Origin: Haplomitrium mnioides
Lineage: Eukaryota; Marchantiophyta; Haplomitriopsida; Calobryales
DNA length: 35,392 nt
Assembly (NCBI GenBank): GCA_049999725.1
Contig: JBNGIS010019972.1
Span: forward strand, 1 to 35,392
Reading direction: 5' to 3'
The translations under genes and the position numbers were made by a program. The notes under the pieces were generated by a model. That model saw nothing but the letters and a program-made list of their open reading frames with translations, was not told where the DNA came from and did not search any database. Each line of letters begins with the position of its first letter. Position 1 is the stretch's first letter. Below, piece after piece: positions 1 through 10,736 of the stretch.

Positions 1-141
1 ACCTCGTATTCTAGCAATTTTCCCCTCCGACCATGCTTGTTTCATCTGCTGAGCTTAATGGCAGGCCAAGAGGGTCATCTTTCCACCTCGTATTCTAGCA
101 ATTTTCCCCTNNNNNNNNNNGACCATGCTTGTTTCATCTTC
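1..141. repeat. 84-bp spaced duplication around a 10-N gap
   Basis: The segment starting acctcgtattctagcaattt at position 1 recurs at 85. After the shared cttttcccct-like stretch the first copy continues 'ccgaccatgc', while the second copy continues as ten Ns (111-120) and then 'gaccatgc'. The copies agree again up to gtttcatct. The true gap may therefore be only one or two bases and the Ns a fixed-size placeholder. No coding sequence is seen here. Confidence 0.8.
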
Positions 142-152
142 TGGATTTCTAC

Positions 153-475
153 CGATAGCTCTTTCCGTTGTGTGGAGGAGAGGTCTTCATAGAGACCTCT
201 CAATATGGGTTGACCTTCGATAGCTCTTTCCGTTGTGTGGAGGAGAGGTCTTCATAGAGACCTCTCAATATGGGTTGACCTTTGAGAGCTTTTTTAGCTC
301 TCAAGAGGATCTCTTGTTCAACGATACCTCGTTCACTAGTATCATAGAATTGTAGGAGGAGAGGTCTTCATAGAGACCTCTCAATATGGGTTGACCTTTG
401 AGAGCTTTTTTTGGCTCTCAAGAGGATCTCTTGTTCAACGATACCTCGTTCACTAGTATCATAGAATTGTAGGAG
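153..475. repeat. Two overlapping tandem duplications (65 bp and 116 bp) with an internal hairpin
   Basis: A 65-bp unit beginning cgatagctctttccgttgtg occurs at 153 and 218. A 116-bp unit beginning aggagaggtcttcatagaga occurs at 241 and 357, near identical, the second with one extra T in its T run. Both contain gaggtctt-catag-agacctc, a perfect 7-bp-arm inverted repeat (GAGGTCT/AGACCTC), so the hairpin appears three times. The high identity points to recent duplication or assembly stutter beside the gap. Confidence 0.85.
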
Positions 476-559
476 TATGGGACGACCTCTATCTAAGGTT
501 CTTCTAATTCTCTTACATACTACATACCAGTAAGTGCCCCATACCACATGGGTCCAAGA

Positions 560-1900
560 TTTGTTGTTGGATTGAAAGAGAGAGAGAGAGAGAGAGAGAG
601 CGAGATTTTAAAACCAAAAATCTATTTTTTCAAACCAAAAATCTACTCGTGGAGAGAGAGTTTTTAAAACCAAAAATCTAGTAGTAGAGAGAAAAAGTTA
701 GTTTCTCTATCACAAGCCTAGTAGAAGAGAGAGAGAAAGTTATTTTTTTAAACCAAAAGTCTACTAATATAGAGGTTTTTTAATCAAAAATATACTAAAG
801 AGCAAGAAAGTTAGTTTTCTTAACCAAAAGTCTACTTAAACAAAGAAAGTTGGTTTTTTTTTAACAAAAAGAATAGAAGCATAAGAAATTCTTTTTACCA
901 AAATTCTAGAGTGGAGATAGAAAGTTTTTTTTTTTTTGGTACCAAAAATCTACTATTTGGAGAGAGAAAGTTTTATTTACCAAAAAAACTAGTAAAATAG
1001 AGAGAAAGTTACTTTTTTAACCAAAAGCCTACAAATGGAGAGAGATTTTTTTAACCAAAAGTCCGTTTAGAGAGAGAGAGAGAGAGAGAGTGTTTTTTTT
1101 GAACCAAAATTCTACGAAAGAGAGAAAGTTAGTTTCTTGTAACAAAAGTCTAATAAAAAAAGAGTTAGGTTTTTTTAACCAAAAGTCTACTAGTAGAGAG
1201 AGAAAGTTAGTTTCTTTACCAAAACTCTAGTAAAAGAGAGAGATAGTTACTTTTTAAAACCAAAAGTCTACTAGTTGAGAGAGAAAGTTGGTTGCTCTAC
1301 CACAAACCTAATAGGAGAGAAAGAGAAAGTTTACTTTTAAAGCTAAAAATCTACTATCAAAGAGAGCTTTTTTAAACCAAAAATCTACTAATAGAGAGAG
1401 AAAGTTAGGTTTTTTTTTTACCATAAATCTACTAATAGAGAGAGAAAGTTAAAAGTCTACTAGTGGAGAGAGAAAGTTAAAAGTGAGAATTTTTTTACCA
1501 AAAGTCTAGTAGTGAAGAGAGAAAGTTAGTTTTTAAAACCAAAAATCTACTAATCTAGCGAAAAAGTTTAAAGTTCGTCTTTTTTACCAAAAGTCTATTA
1601 GTGAAGAGAGAGAGCTTTTAAAACCAAAATTCTACTAGTTGAGAGAGAAAGTTACTAAAGTCTCAGTTTTTCTTTTTAATACATTACTAATTGGAAAAAG
1701 GAAGTTAGTTATGTGCGGCTACTCACTTCCTTCCTTCTCTGTGGTAAAGGTCTAGTACTTTTACTTCACCTTACCATAGGTCTATTAGTGAAAAGAGAGA
1801 GCTTTTAAAACCAAAATTCTACTAGTTGAGAGAGAAAGTTACTAAAGTTACTAAGGTCTCGGTTTTTCTTCTTAACCCATTACTAATTGGAAAAAGAAAG
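560..1900. repeat. Degenerate GA-rich minisatellite, unit about 40 bp
   Basis: About 1.3 kb made of many diverged copies of a two-part unit: a purine half (agagagagaaagttag) and a half reading roughly ttttttaaccaaaagtctac followed by tagt. Copies vary in the length of the T run and the GA run. There is no open reading frame of note. The right end grades into a larger tandem duplication (1594-1967). Copy number was not counted exactly; thirty or so units fit the length. Confidence 0.8.
577..600. repeat. (AG)12 microsatellite
   Basis: Uninterrupted AG dinucleotide run that marks the left end of the GA-rich minisatellite. Confidence 0.95.
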
Positions 1901-1967
1901 TTAGTTATGTGCGTCTATTTCCTTCTCTGTCAGAAAGGTCTAGTACTTTTACTTCACCTTACCATAG
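1594..1967. repeat. 187-bp tandem duplication
   Basis: The block starting tctattagtg at 1594 recurs at 1781. Shared landmarks are ttttaaaaccaaaattctac, the 'ctaattggaaaaag' segment, gttagttatgtgcg and ggtctagtacttttacttca. The copies differ at scattered positions. This is a larger duplication built from the minisatellite units to its left. Confidence 0.8.
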
Positions 1968-1968
1968 G

Positions 1969-2062
1969 TCTAGTACTTTCACTTCAAATAGTGTGATAAC
2001 AAGTACTTTTACTTCACATTACCATAGGTCTAGTACTTTCACTTCAAATAGTGTGATAACCA
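1969..2062. repeat. 60-bp tandem repeat, 1.5 copies
   Basis: tctagtactttcacttcaaa followed by tagtgtgataac occurs at 1969 and again at 2029, with a related tctagtacttttacttcacc just upstream. A short ORF crosses the repeat but shows only repeat-encoded serine/threonine stretches and is not annotated as a gene. Confidence 0.75.
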
Positions 2063-3490
2063 AAGGTCTCTTTGGAGCCCCCACCAAACCATTTAGAGTA
2101 GAATTGAATTAAATACCCCACCTCTTTTAAGGCAATAGAGATTGAGCACCTCATGCACCAATTATAAAAAAGAGGGCAAAAATAACTTAGTGGGATGAGC
2201 CTACTCATACATGAACTACTCATACATGAAGGTTCCAGTACAATAAGAGAGGACCTCCTCAAGATCCCAAGTGCTCAATCTCTTTCTCTACAACTATGCA
2301 ATAAAAAGACGTCGTCAAGGATCCAAAGATCCATGGCAGGAACTTAATGTAACTTAAAGAGGGCAAGCCAATATTGATCTGGGTTCTGGAGGAAGGTGTG
2401 GACCATGCCAGATCAGATCAAAAAGGCCTTACAATTTCCAACATATCTTAAAGTATCATGACTAAATGAATCTCAGATAATGTTTATCCTCAAGGTCACA
2501 TTGGGGCAGCTCAGCTTCTCCAAGAGTGTATTGTCATTAACCTTAGACCACTTGGCTGTTTAACAAAAAAGCTGTCCTCAATTGCATAAGGATGTTTATG
2601 AGTTTAGTGACATGTTGCTGAATAGTCAAGGTTGTATAGACTAATATGAAGAAGTTGTTCCCACGAGTCCTGTAAGACTGTCCTGGATGCTGTGTTGTAG
2701 TATTGGCTAAGTACCTTGAAGCAGTGAGACGAGAGGTGATCCATCAAATTGCTTGATGGGAGGGCTTCAATGTGTAGGCCACACCTCTCCAGTCACTCCT
2801 TGCACTAGCTGTTACTGTTATCAAAGTTTAGCAGAGCTTATAAAGGAGTCCTTAAAAAAGCAGATCCTTGCATAGTTCCAGATGCGTAGACAAGAAAAAG
2901 GAGGCACAATGTTACATTTGGATTGGTACCTGAGACTACTTGGGGTACCTAAACCAGCCTCCCATCAACTTTCGAGCTCAAATAAATTTCCGTAAGTCTC
3001 TACCTTGGAGGGATAGGCACATACCAAAAGCCTCCACCAAGAGAAGCACCAACTGACCAAAATGTAAGGTCAACACTCAAATAAGAACTTGCTGCTCCTA
3101 TAGAGCATAGAGCTTGCTAGTAGCATAAGAGGAGGAGATAGAGATATTCTCCTTAAGCTTCCACTGGTTTCACTCCATTTCCATTACCTGTAAAAACTAA
3201 TAAAAGTAACTGTTAGAATTATTGGAGAGACAAGCAAAAGTACAATTGTCCCATCATTTAAAGCTTAACTCTAATGTACAAACCCCATGAAAACATTTTG
3301 GAAATTTGAAGTTTATGCTAAAAGTTTTTTATCCAAAGAATAACCTGGAAGAGTCCCCATTTCCCAGCAATTTCTATTACACTGTTGAATCTGGCTCTTG
3401 AATAAAGAAAGTTGTCAAGGTTTAGAGCTTAGGGTTCATATAAACTCATGTGAACTTAGAATCAAATTAACATCTGTGTTTCCACACTCC
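2063..3490. other. No recognised gene (1.4 kb), downstream of UTP23
   Basis: Both strands are broken by stops; no domain, RNA gene or clear repeat is recognised. On the minus strand this is the 3' flank of UTP23, so part may be its 3' untranslated region. A minus-strand stretch near 3000-3060 reads GASLGGGFWYVPIPPR before a stop, which may be a decayed coding remnant but is too short to assign. Confidence 0.5.
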
Positions 3491-3501
3491 TGCAAACCCC
3501 G

Positions 3502-5693
3502 TTAAAATAATTTACCTTTTCGTCTCCGCTGTCGTCGCCTGGCATTTTTCTTGGTCAAAGCCTTTGTAGGTGTGGCCTCCTGATAAAGGCAGAACCAAAG
3601 TACCCTGTCAATACAGTTCCATTGTGTAGACTCTTGGGCAATGAAAGTCAACATTGCAGCAAGAACATTATAAACTCAAAACAAGACAGCCACGTACCTG
3701 CCCAGAGCTCAATGCTTCTTCAGATTTTTGCTTCCGCTTCTTTTGTGACAATGAATTTGGAGCCTGTGGGATACCATGTTAAGGTACTTAATCAAAGCCC
3801 CATTTACTTCGACTAAAAAAATGTGAAACAGGTTGAGATGAGTCCTCAGAATGGCACTTTAAAGATAGCTGAAATTTTCTTCAACCTTTGGTCGCTTTCT
3901 TTTGAATTTCATGCCTTCCTTTCTCTCTCCCCCCTTCTTGACAGTGCTTTCCAATGCTGAATCGTGTGATTCAGATGCTAGCAGTGCACCATCTGTTTCA
4001 TTCAAAGGATGCGCAGGTTTCTCCATGACAAGCTTCTGCATAAGATTGTGCTCTCGCTCATTCATACGCATTCGCTCAACTTCACTCATCTGCGCTAATG
4101 ACACTTGGGTCTGAGTAGGAGCCTCCAAGATAAGCTTGTTGGACTTGAGAGAAATGAGTCCTCCACCCATTACCTGTAAACCATAATTCAAACCATGGCC
4201 AAGAGACACACTATCAGCTTCTTGCCAGGCACTAATAAATTCAACAGTGTTACCATAGTAATTGACAATCAGAAACTCAATAAAAGGAATGTAACTGCGA
4301 GACAATTCTGCCACAGTGGTCAGCTGAACATATGCCAATGGGGGATGAAATACCAAATCAGTCACCAACTCACAAAGGGACACCGCTGACAGCCCATCGG
4401 CTTTGTAAGATTAGGATAGAGAAAGTTGATGGTTCACTTAATTGCCTAGACAAGGGAATTATTTCTCACCACCAATGTTGACCAGTTTCTGCAAAAGTAA
4501 GAACCCAAAGGAACCCCTTGCAATTTGTCTTGGGACTAAGAACCCAAAGTAACCCCTCGCAATTTGTCTTAAGACTACATTACTAATAACACAAACATGA
4601 AACTGTGGTTGGTCAAAATGGAGCCTGGTTATAATATGGGGCACCAAAGGAATGATTTTCATAGTATACTGGTACCGTCAATATAGCCATGAAGAAGTGA
4701 AGAGTAAAACAACCCACAAAACCATTTCCAGATGGGACTTTCAAGATCCAAACTTGTACCAATTCTGTACAACCAACAGTGCGTGAGCCATCAACACAGG
4801 CAACCAAAAATTAAGCTTGAAGAAATCTTGAACACTGCCTTTCAAGCCATAACATAAAACAAAACAGTTGAGCTACTGCTTTGCAGTAAAAGATTTGGCG
4901 AGGGTACAATTTCCTAGTTTCAGACAAACCTTGTGAAGCTTTCTTCGAATTTCAATATCATGCGTTGCAACGAAAAAATGCTCCGGGTTGCTAGTGCCGA
5001 TCATAGCTTGTACACAATCAGAAGCCGACATAACTGGATCATGATTGCATCTGGATGAAACTAGATATTTCAGTGAAGCTCCTAAGGAGTCAGCTTATTG
5101 TAACCAATTCAGATGCAAGGCTGATCTCCAAGTCGAAAGTGGGAACATTTAGATGTAGAGAAGATACAGTAGAGTAGACAGACAAAACTTATGGTGGGGA
5201 GCTTTGAGATTACGTGGACATCACGAACTGCGGAATTGATACGAAGTTAAATCCTCTACGGCAGAAATGAACTCACATACTTGGCAATATCAAGACGCCG
5301 GGCAGCCAATACGGTTCCTGAATACTTCTCTCCAAGCTTCTTGAGTTCAGCAATCACACATCTGTCCGTTGAAAAAAAGAAAGTTTAAGACTTGCAAAAC
5401 TTGAGTGCAGCAACATACGAAACATTGTAAGAAAGTCGACTGACTTGTTGAGATTTAAAATAGTAGTGGTAGTGGCAGTGGCAAAAAGGAGAATCACAAA
5501 ACCTGGTAATGAAAGGCTTAGAAGCACCTCCCAGAAGCGCAGGAAGAGAGTCATGCAACGAGCCAACCCTGGCAGCCAACACTGCATGCACAAAGTTCCC
5601 ATCACACAACACCTTGAACGGCTCTCGGAATCCGCAACACGCTTTGTAAAACCTCACATTCCTGCGCACGTGCTTCTGCCTCTTCAACCTCAT
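3502..5693 (-). CDS. UTP23: UTP23-like rRNA-processing protein (PIN-like, SSU processome), six exons
   Basis: Likely nucleolar factor of the 90S pre-ribosome/SSU processome acting in 18S rRNA maturation (known family role). Exons on the minus strand: 5693-5503, 5361-5281, 5050-4930, 4173-3886, 3763-3698, 3579-3502. All five introns are GT-AG, phases agree, and the joined frame gives 274 residues, close to plant homologues. Residues 1-63 (MRLKRQKHVRRNVRFYKACC...) match the conserved N-terminus. PIN-type acids are D31, E69 and D122 (ATHD). A CCHC-like set is C65, C92-x-H94 and C103. NPEHFFVATHD (112-122) is diagnostic. The C-terminus holds MKFKRKRPKAPNSLSQKKRK, the basic family tail, and ends in an Arg-rich run. 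Odd: the usual PGVP loop reads MGGG (133-136). The last splice is uncertain; I read through to TAA at 3504-3502 rather than using a possible GT at 3515. Start codon chosen by homology. Confidence 0.9.
4495..4575. repeat. 39-bp tandem duplication inside UTP23 intron 3
   Basis: agacaaattgc(a/g)aggggtt, then ctttgggttctta with one variable base, occurs twice on the minus strand within the 756-bp third intron. It is intronic and has no visible coding role. Confidence 0.75.
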
Positions 5694-6060
5694 TTTCTAA
5701 TCTACCAGCATTTGCTTAGATCCACTCCTCTGCTTTCCCAGCTATTCGTATGATTAGGACTTTCTCTGTAAAGCTACGATTTATGTTTTGCCTAACAGTG
5801 AGAGCCTTTGGTTATCTTTCCTTATTCGTCGCCGTGGCAAATCTTGGTTGTGCAGTTACCTCTCTCACCAGCCGTTGTTGCATATGCCTCTTCCAATTCA
5901 GGCATCAACTAGCCGTGATAAGCTCGTCATTCACTTTGGCAAGATGGCAGAACTCGGTGGAGTCACCACGTGGTGCCCTCCCATTGGCCAATTAATACCT
6001 GCTTCACAAGTACATTTCACCCTTTCATCGACGCAAATATGTTCTTAATAACAATGCTAT
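5694..6060 (-). promoter_or_regulatory. Probable UTP23 upstream region with G-box and inverted CCAAT palindromes
   Basis: Upstream of the UTP23 start on the minus strand. Two perfect palindromes lie close together: caccacgtggtg (5964-5975), containing the plant G-box core CACGTG, and attggccaat (5983-5992), two CCAAT boxes back to back. They sit about 270-300 bp from the start codon. G-boxes bind bZIP/bHLH factors and CCAAT binds NF-Y (family knowledge); use here is inferred. Overlapping ORFs at 5750-6048 on the plus strand show no recognisable product. Confidence 0.5.
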
Positions 6061-8089
6061 TGTTAGGGGGAAAGCTCTTCATTCATTTGCATGGAGATAT
6101 TTGTGGATATCGCATCTAGGTAGGATTAGCATGTGATGGACGTTATGTATAATGCTTTTAGTACGAAGTAATGATCCATCATGCATGTCATTCTATGCCT
6201 ACTCATGTTGAATTGTATGTGGACTATGTATTCTGAATCTTTCAATTCCAGCCTCGTGTATTGCATGCTTGCCATGTGAATCAAGGACTACTCGTGAGTG
6301 TATCTCGATGCTTGTGTGTCTCAGAAAACTATGTTCTAAACTCCATTATGAATATCCGTAATTCTTCCTTTTGCTTTCCTCCTCTCCATCTTTTGTTCTC
6401 TTTCGTCTCTTGCTTCTCCTTTCCTGAGAGGTGACAAAGTCTGTAGTGACTTTGTAGAATGTTGTCGTAACACTCATGGTGTTGTTTAGAGGTCTATGTC
6501 AAGTGCTTGACAAGGACACTATGTGTATCACCTCATTACTCCTCTAGATCGTGTTTTTATTGTCAAGTGGGGTGTTAGTCTTTTTAATCTTCAGTTCATA
6601 TCATCTTGATCAACTTTTTGATTGGATGTCTGAGTTTGTTGGAGTTGTCATTGTCTCTTAAATTCAGAGCTTACTTCATTTCAATCATTTTCTTCATATC
6701 AAAGTTCTGTTCTTTCGGTTGCAAGGTCTCGCTATAAGAATCCATAAAGAGTTTTTTGTTTTCTTTTCTTGCATGTGTGAACTTTGAGTGGAATACAGAA
6801 GTGTTTTTTGTTTTCTTTTCTTGCCTGTGTGAACTTTGAGTGGAATCGAGAAGTGTTTTTTGTTTTCTTTTCTTGCCTGTATGAACCTTGAGTAATGCTC
6901 ATAAATTTAGTAAGGGTTAACCTTAACTAATTGGAGTAATGTTCATAAATTTAGTACGGTTAACTTTAATATGAAGTACTTTAGTCTCTTTTAGTTTCTT
7001 CTCAAATTTCAGTCTTGTTCATGTGCACCTTAAATGGTTTATAGAAAACTCATGTCATTATTTGTTTCTTCTCACCTTGATATAATCCAACTCTCTTTAT
7101 CTTTAGATTACTTGTTATATTAGATTGTCTTTATCTTAGTTTTAAGAAGTTTTGGTCTTAGAAACTAGAGACAACTTTATTTTAATTGCATCTTTATAGT
7201 CTTGTGCTATGTGCAAGTGTAGAAGGCTCCAATCACTAACCTTTCAGCAGACCTTTTTGAGAGGTATGTCTTTGTTTGTTTGCTTCACAAGATCAAACTA
7301 AAATGAAATGAATGATATCGCAAGTTCATGCTTGAGAGTTGACAAATTTTGATTAGTTTGGATTCTTGGTGGCGTGCTAGGCATCATCATGATCGAGTTT
7401 TCTTGTTATTTTCACAAAGTGCCAAAAATTAAGTATGAAGATTGACCATGATTTGTTGTCAAAAACTCATGAGGAAGTTGCTACACTACACATATGAGGT
7501 TAATAGTCTATAACTTTGTATGTGACGCTATATTGTGAAGGTTGCACTCTATGTGTTGTGCAATTGTGATGTGTATAGGTTTTTCCTAGACTACTTACAT
7601 ATGTAATTTATTTGTTTTACTCTCCACACCTTAATAGCTATATATATAACTTCATAGTTAAAAGTTTAGATCATAAGTTTTTTTTTTTAATATTTTGGAA
7701 GTTAGGTTTTATTTTGTTCGTTTATTAGATCTTGACAGTAGTTATAACTAATATTAATGCTTGAATGGATCTAATTTATAAATTTTCTTAGTGCTAACTT
7801 GTAAACAAAAACAAAATATTAAATGGTTTTACAAAGTCGCTAATCTTGATATTCTTAATAGAGCTAAATTTATAGACTTATTTTGTTGTGTTAATAACTT
7901 GCCTCAATTAGCTTAGTAAATTGGGTGTTTTTTTGTGGTAATAACTTGTCTACAAAAAGCTTAGTAAACTAGGTGTTTTATATATAAGTCTAATATTGTT
8001 AATTTTCTTTGATTTTTTTAATATTAGAAAGTTTAGGTGTTGTTTGCCTTTTTCTAAATGTCTGAAAGGTTAGTTGTATCTTAGTCTAA
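6061..8089. other. AT-rich intergenic DNA without recognised genes
   Basis: No ORF with recognisable content on either strand, no RNA gene seen. It holds small tandem repeats (6751-6906 listed separately, and a diverged pair around 7890-7980 sharing ataacttg, agcttagtaaa and ggtgtttt). The sequence is T-rich on the plus strand. Confidence 0.6.
6751..6906. repeat. 52-bp tandem repeat, three copies
   Basis: gttttttgttttcttttctt followed by gc(a/c)tgtgtgaactttgagtgg begins at 6751, 6803 and 6855, an exact 52-bp period. The third copy is degraded at its right end and leads into a pair of diverged copies of 'taatg(c/t)tcataaatttagta'. Confidence 0.9.
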
Positions 8090-8587
8090 CTAGCATCAAC
8101 TAATACTGTAAAAATACTCAAAAGACAAATTTCAAATAAGTAAGTAATTCAAATATAACTCTAATAGAGTTATTCAACCAAATGTCAATATGTCAAGCAA
8201 AAGCTAATAAATCAAGCAAAAGCCAAGAAAGCAAACAACTTAAGAACACAAGCGAATACAAAAGAACTCTAAAATGAGGAAGGAACTTTAAAATGAGGAG
8301 TTGGACAATGAAGCTTTGTATTTATACTAGAAAAAAAAGTTATCATCCTCTTTCTTTCACTTATAAGTCACTTCCCATTTCACTCTTAAAAGTGATCTTA
8401 TACTAATTCTCTAAAAGTGACTTCAAAGGCAAATAATCTCATTACCACTTCACTAAAAGTTGATATAACGTATACCAATCTTCACTAAAAGATGATCCTT
8501 CTTTAATCGTTACTACCATCTCCTTCACTCCTTTATGTTTTCTTATAAATAGCACGACATCATGTTTACATTATTATATAATTATCA
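8090..8587 (-). repeat. Probable 3' LTR of chromovirus B
   Basis: On the minus strand a purine tract (aattagaagg, 8597-8588) follows the chromodomain remnant and is followed by TGATAATTATATAATAATG at 8587, fitting the polypurine tract/LTR junction of a gypsy element. A TATA-like tagtataaatacaaag lies near 8318-8335. No second LTR copy is in view, so the far end is approximate. Confidence 0.55.
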
Positions 8588-8639
8588 CCTTCTAATTGAT
8601 GACGTCGTCGTTATTGCCAGTAGTTTCAAATAACCAAAT

Positions 8640-9481
8640 AGTCTTTTGAGCATGTTTAAGATTTGAACAAGACTTCTAAGTTGCATCATGAAGTGGATAT
8701 CCTTTCCACAAACTTTATATAGAACTTGAGGTTGTTAATCACTTTTGATAACTCGTTTTTCTAAGATACAATTCACTTCATATTCTTTATGATCATTAAG
8801 AACTACACACGGAGGAGGAGTTTGAACATGGTTTGGAGAAGAAAATGGGCTAGAAACAAAAGGATTGAATATAAAAACATGGAAAACAAGATGAATCTTC
8901 ATATAGAAATGAAGATCAAGCTTGTAAGCAACAAAAGAAATAAGTTGGAAAATAGAGAAAAGGTCAATCCAAGCTGGAGATAGCTTGCAGAATTGAGTAT
9001 CTAAAGGCAAAGGAATTTTGTGAGTAGATAACATAGTTTTGTCTACTTCAAGATGTCTTGAGATTAGAGTGTCATATGCTTCTTGCAAACGAGCCATTCG
9101 AAGCGCATCATCTTATAGAACATATATTTGATAACTTCAATAGAGAATACAATCTCAAATAGAAAATGTATGATACTCATTATCTTTGACCATTAGTTGT
9201 GCTCAAACAAGATTGAAGAAGACATCTTATTGTAGCTTTTGCCGAGAGCCTCTACTAGTTGCTTCATTAAGATGTAGCATGCTCATATCCGCCACCTCTA
9301 AAGTATTAAGTCTATGATCCGGTCTTCATGACAATACATTTGAAATGGTATGAAACCCTCTCAACTTTTACTCCAACTTGATATCAAAGAGTTGTAATTG
9401 ATCTTCCCATCGATGATGAAGACTTGTCATATTTTCCAAGTGAATTGATTGTAACAATGGCTTGTGATTGGTGTGCATAAA
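8640..9481 (-). pseudogene. Chromovirus B pol, left part: RNase H end, integrase zinc domain, C-terminal domain, chromodomain (decayed)
   Basis: Reading leftward from 9481: HTNHKPLLQSI (the RNase H 'TDHKPL' block), a decayed 'RPDHRLN' (equivalent of ADALSRRPD), then the integrase N-terminal block (DNEYHTFSI ... ARLQEAYDTLISRHLEVDKT, HHCC type with the first His replaced by Tyr). This runs straight into CKLSPAWIDLFSIFQ and VAYKLDLHFYMKIHLVFHVF, the integrase C-terminal domain, then EYEVNCILEKRV, the start of a chromodomain. The integrase core with its D, D and E residues is absent: an internal deletion of roughly 1 kb fuses the zinc domain to the C-terminal domain in one open frame (9097-8735). 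Stops lie upstream. The 5' continuation of the same gene is at 27511-28188, separated by element A. Confidence 0.8.
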
Positions 9482-10077
9482 TGAAATAAGTACTACTTTT
9501 AGTAAGTAATAACTAAAAATTGAGTAAGATATAAAGCCAACTATGTCTAGAAAGTCATCACTTAGTTAGAGTATCAAAAAATGATGGCCATTATAGAGAG
9601 AATGATATGTGGCAAGAGGAGAGAAAGACAACAAATTAAAGTAAATGAGGAAGTCTAGAAAGACTACTTTACAAGAGGATAAACACATGTGGTGAGCAGA
9701 AAATTAAAGGAAATAGAAGGTTCTAATATAAGAACATGTGGTAGAAAGAAAAACAAAAGAGAAATAAAAGGTTCTAAGATAATGACACATAAGAGAAGCA
9801 AAATAAAAGTAAAAGGTGGTCCAATCACAGTAAGAGAAAAGGGTGGTCCAATTAAAAGAGGATAGAAAATGAGCCAATGAGGTTCTTCTACCTATATAAT
9901 TGGGTTGCTTTCTATTTAGTATATAAATAAAGGAGAGTGTCTTGTTGGTCTTCTCTAGCAAGTGTGGATTGTCTCTCTTTGGAGAAGTACTAAAGACCTT
10001 TTGGAGTAGTCAAATCTCCACTTTGTATTAACTCCAAGAGAGTTAAATTTTCAAGTTTTCATAAATAAAGAATAACA
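9482..10077 (+). repeat. 5' LTR of chromovirus A
   Basis: Aligns over about 470 bp with 26958-27430. Shared landmarks are gtaataacta, tggccattatagagagaat, the 'tctagaaagactacttta' block, and ttgctttctatttagtatat followed by aaa, which includes a TATA box. Beyond about 9955 the two LTRs do not align. A polyadenylation-like aataaa lies at 10063 and a terminal CA at 10076-10077; both ends are approximate. Confidence 0.7.
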
Positions 10078-10471
10078 GATATCCTATCTTTTATTATGAA
10101 GATAAGAAGTTTGACTTGATGTTGTGTTAGTCAATGGATATAGAAGCATTTGTACCTCCTAGAATTCTTCTATTGAATTATTTTAATATTTGTGTGTTTG
10201 ACATTGATAAGTATTTCTTTTGTCAAATTTTAGTGTATGATTTTAGGAATGACATTATGGTTTTTGTGATGGAATAAAGAGAGTTTATCATCTCATTTGT
10301 TCAAAGAATTGAAAGAACAATATGGATTGTGCAAACATGAGGAAATTATGGTTTTACACTTATGGAGTTGGGAAATATAAGAAGGAGAGATTTCAATCTC
10401 CCAAATCACCAACAAGAAGGACCACAAAATGCTTTGGAAAAGAGAATAGAAGATAGGCAAGAAACTAGAAC

Positions 10472-10515
10472 ATGCTATAATTAGTCAAATAAGGCACACT
10501 GCATCAAATTGCAGA
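10472..10515 (+). pseudogene. Chromovirus A gag zinc-knuckle remnant
   Basis: Reads CYN-stop-SNK and, after a one-base shift, RHTASNCR, i.e. the outline of a CCHC knuckle (C-x2-C-x4-H-x4-C) with the second Cys turned into a stop and a frameshift in the middle. The rest of gag between the LTR and this point (10078-10471) is too decayed to trace. Confidence 0.5.
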
Positions 10516-10736
10516 GTAGTACAACGTAATCAAGGGCAAGTGTTTTGATGACCTCTTCATAATATCAACAATGAAGTAGATAAAGAATGTTAGGGAAATG
10601 ATAGACATCAGCAAAAGAACCTCGTCATTTTGTTGGCTTAGAAGAAAGGTGATAGAAGAATTTAACAAAATTGAATATGCCATATAGAAAAAACAAAAAA
10701 ATAGAGGACTAATTGTGGTTGATGGATAGATAGAAG

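Noticed and set aside
3902-4114. Plus-strand ORF opposite UTP23 exon 4
   Set aside because: Shadow of the real minus-strand exon; no domain.
5445-5753. Plus-strand ORF opposite UTP23 exon 1
   Set aside because: Antisense of conserved coding sequence; basic composition arises from the opposite frame.
5750-6048. Two overlapping plus-strand ORFs upstream of UTP23
   Set aside because: No recognisable domain; overlapping frames in a likely promoter region.
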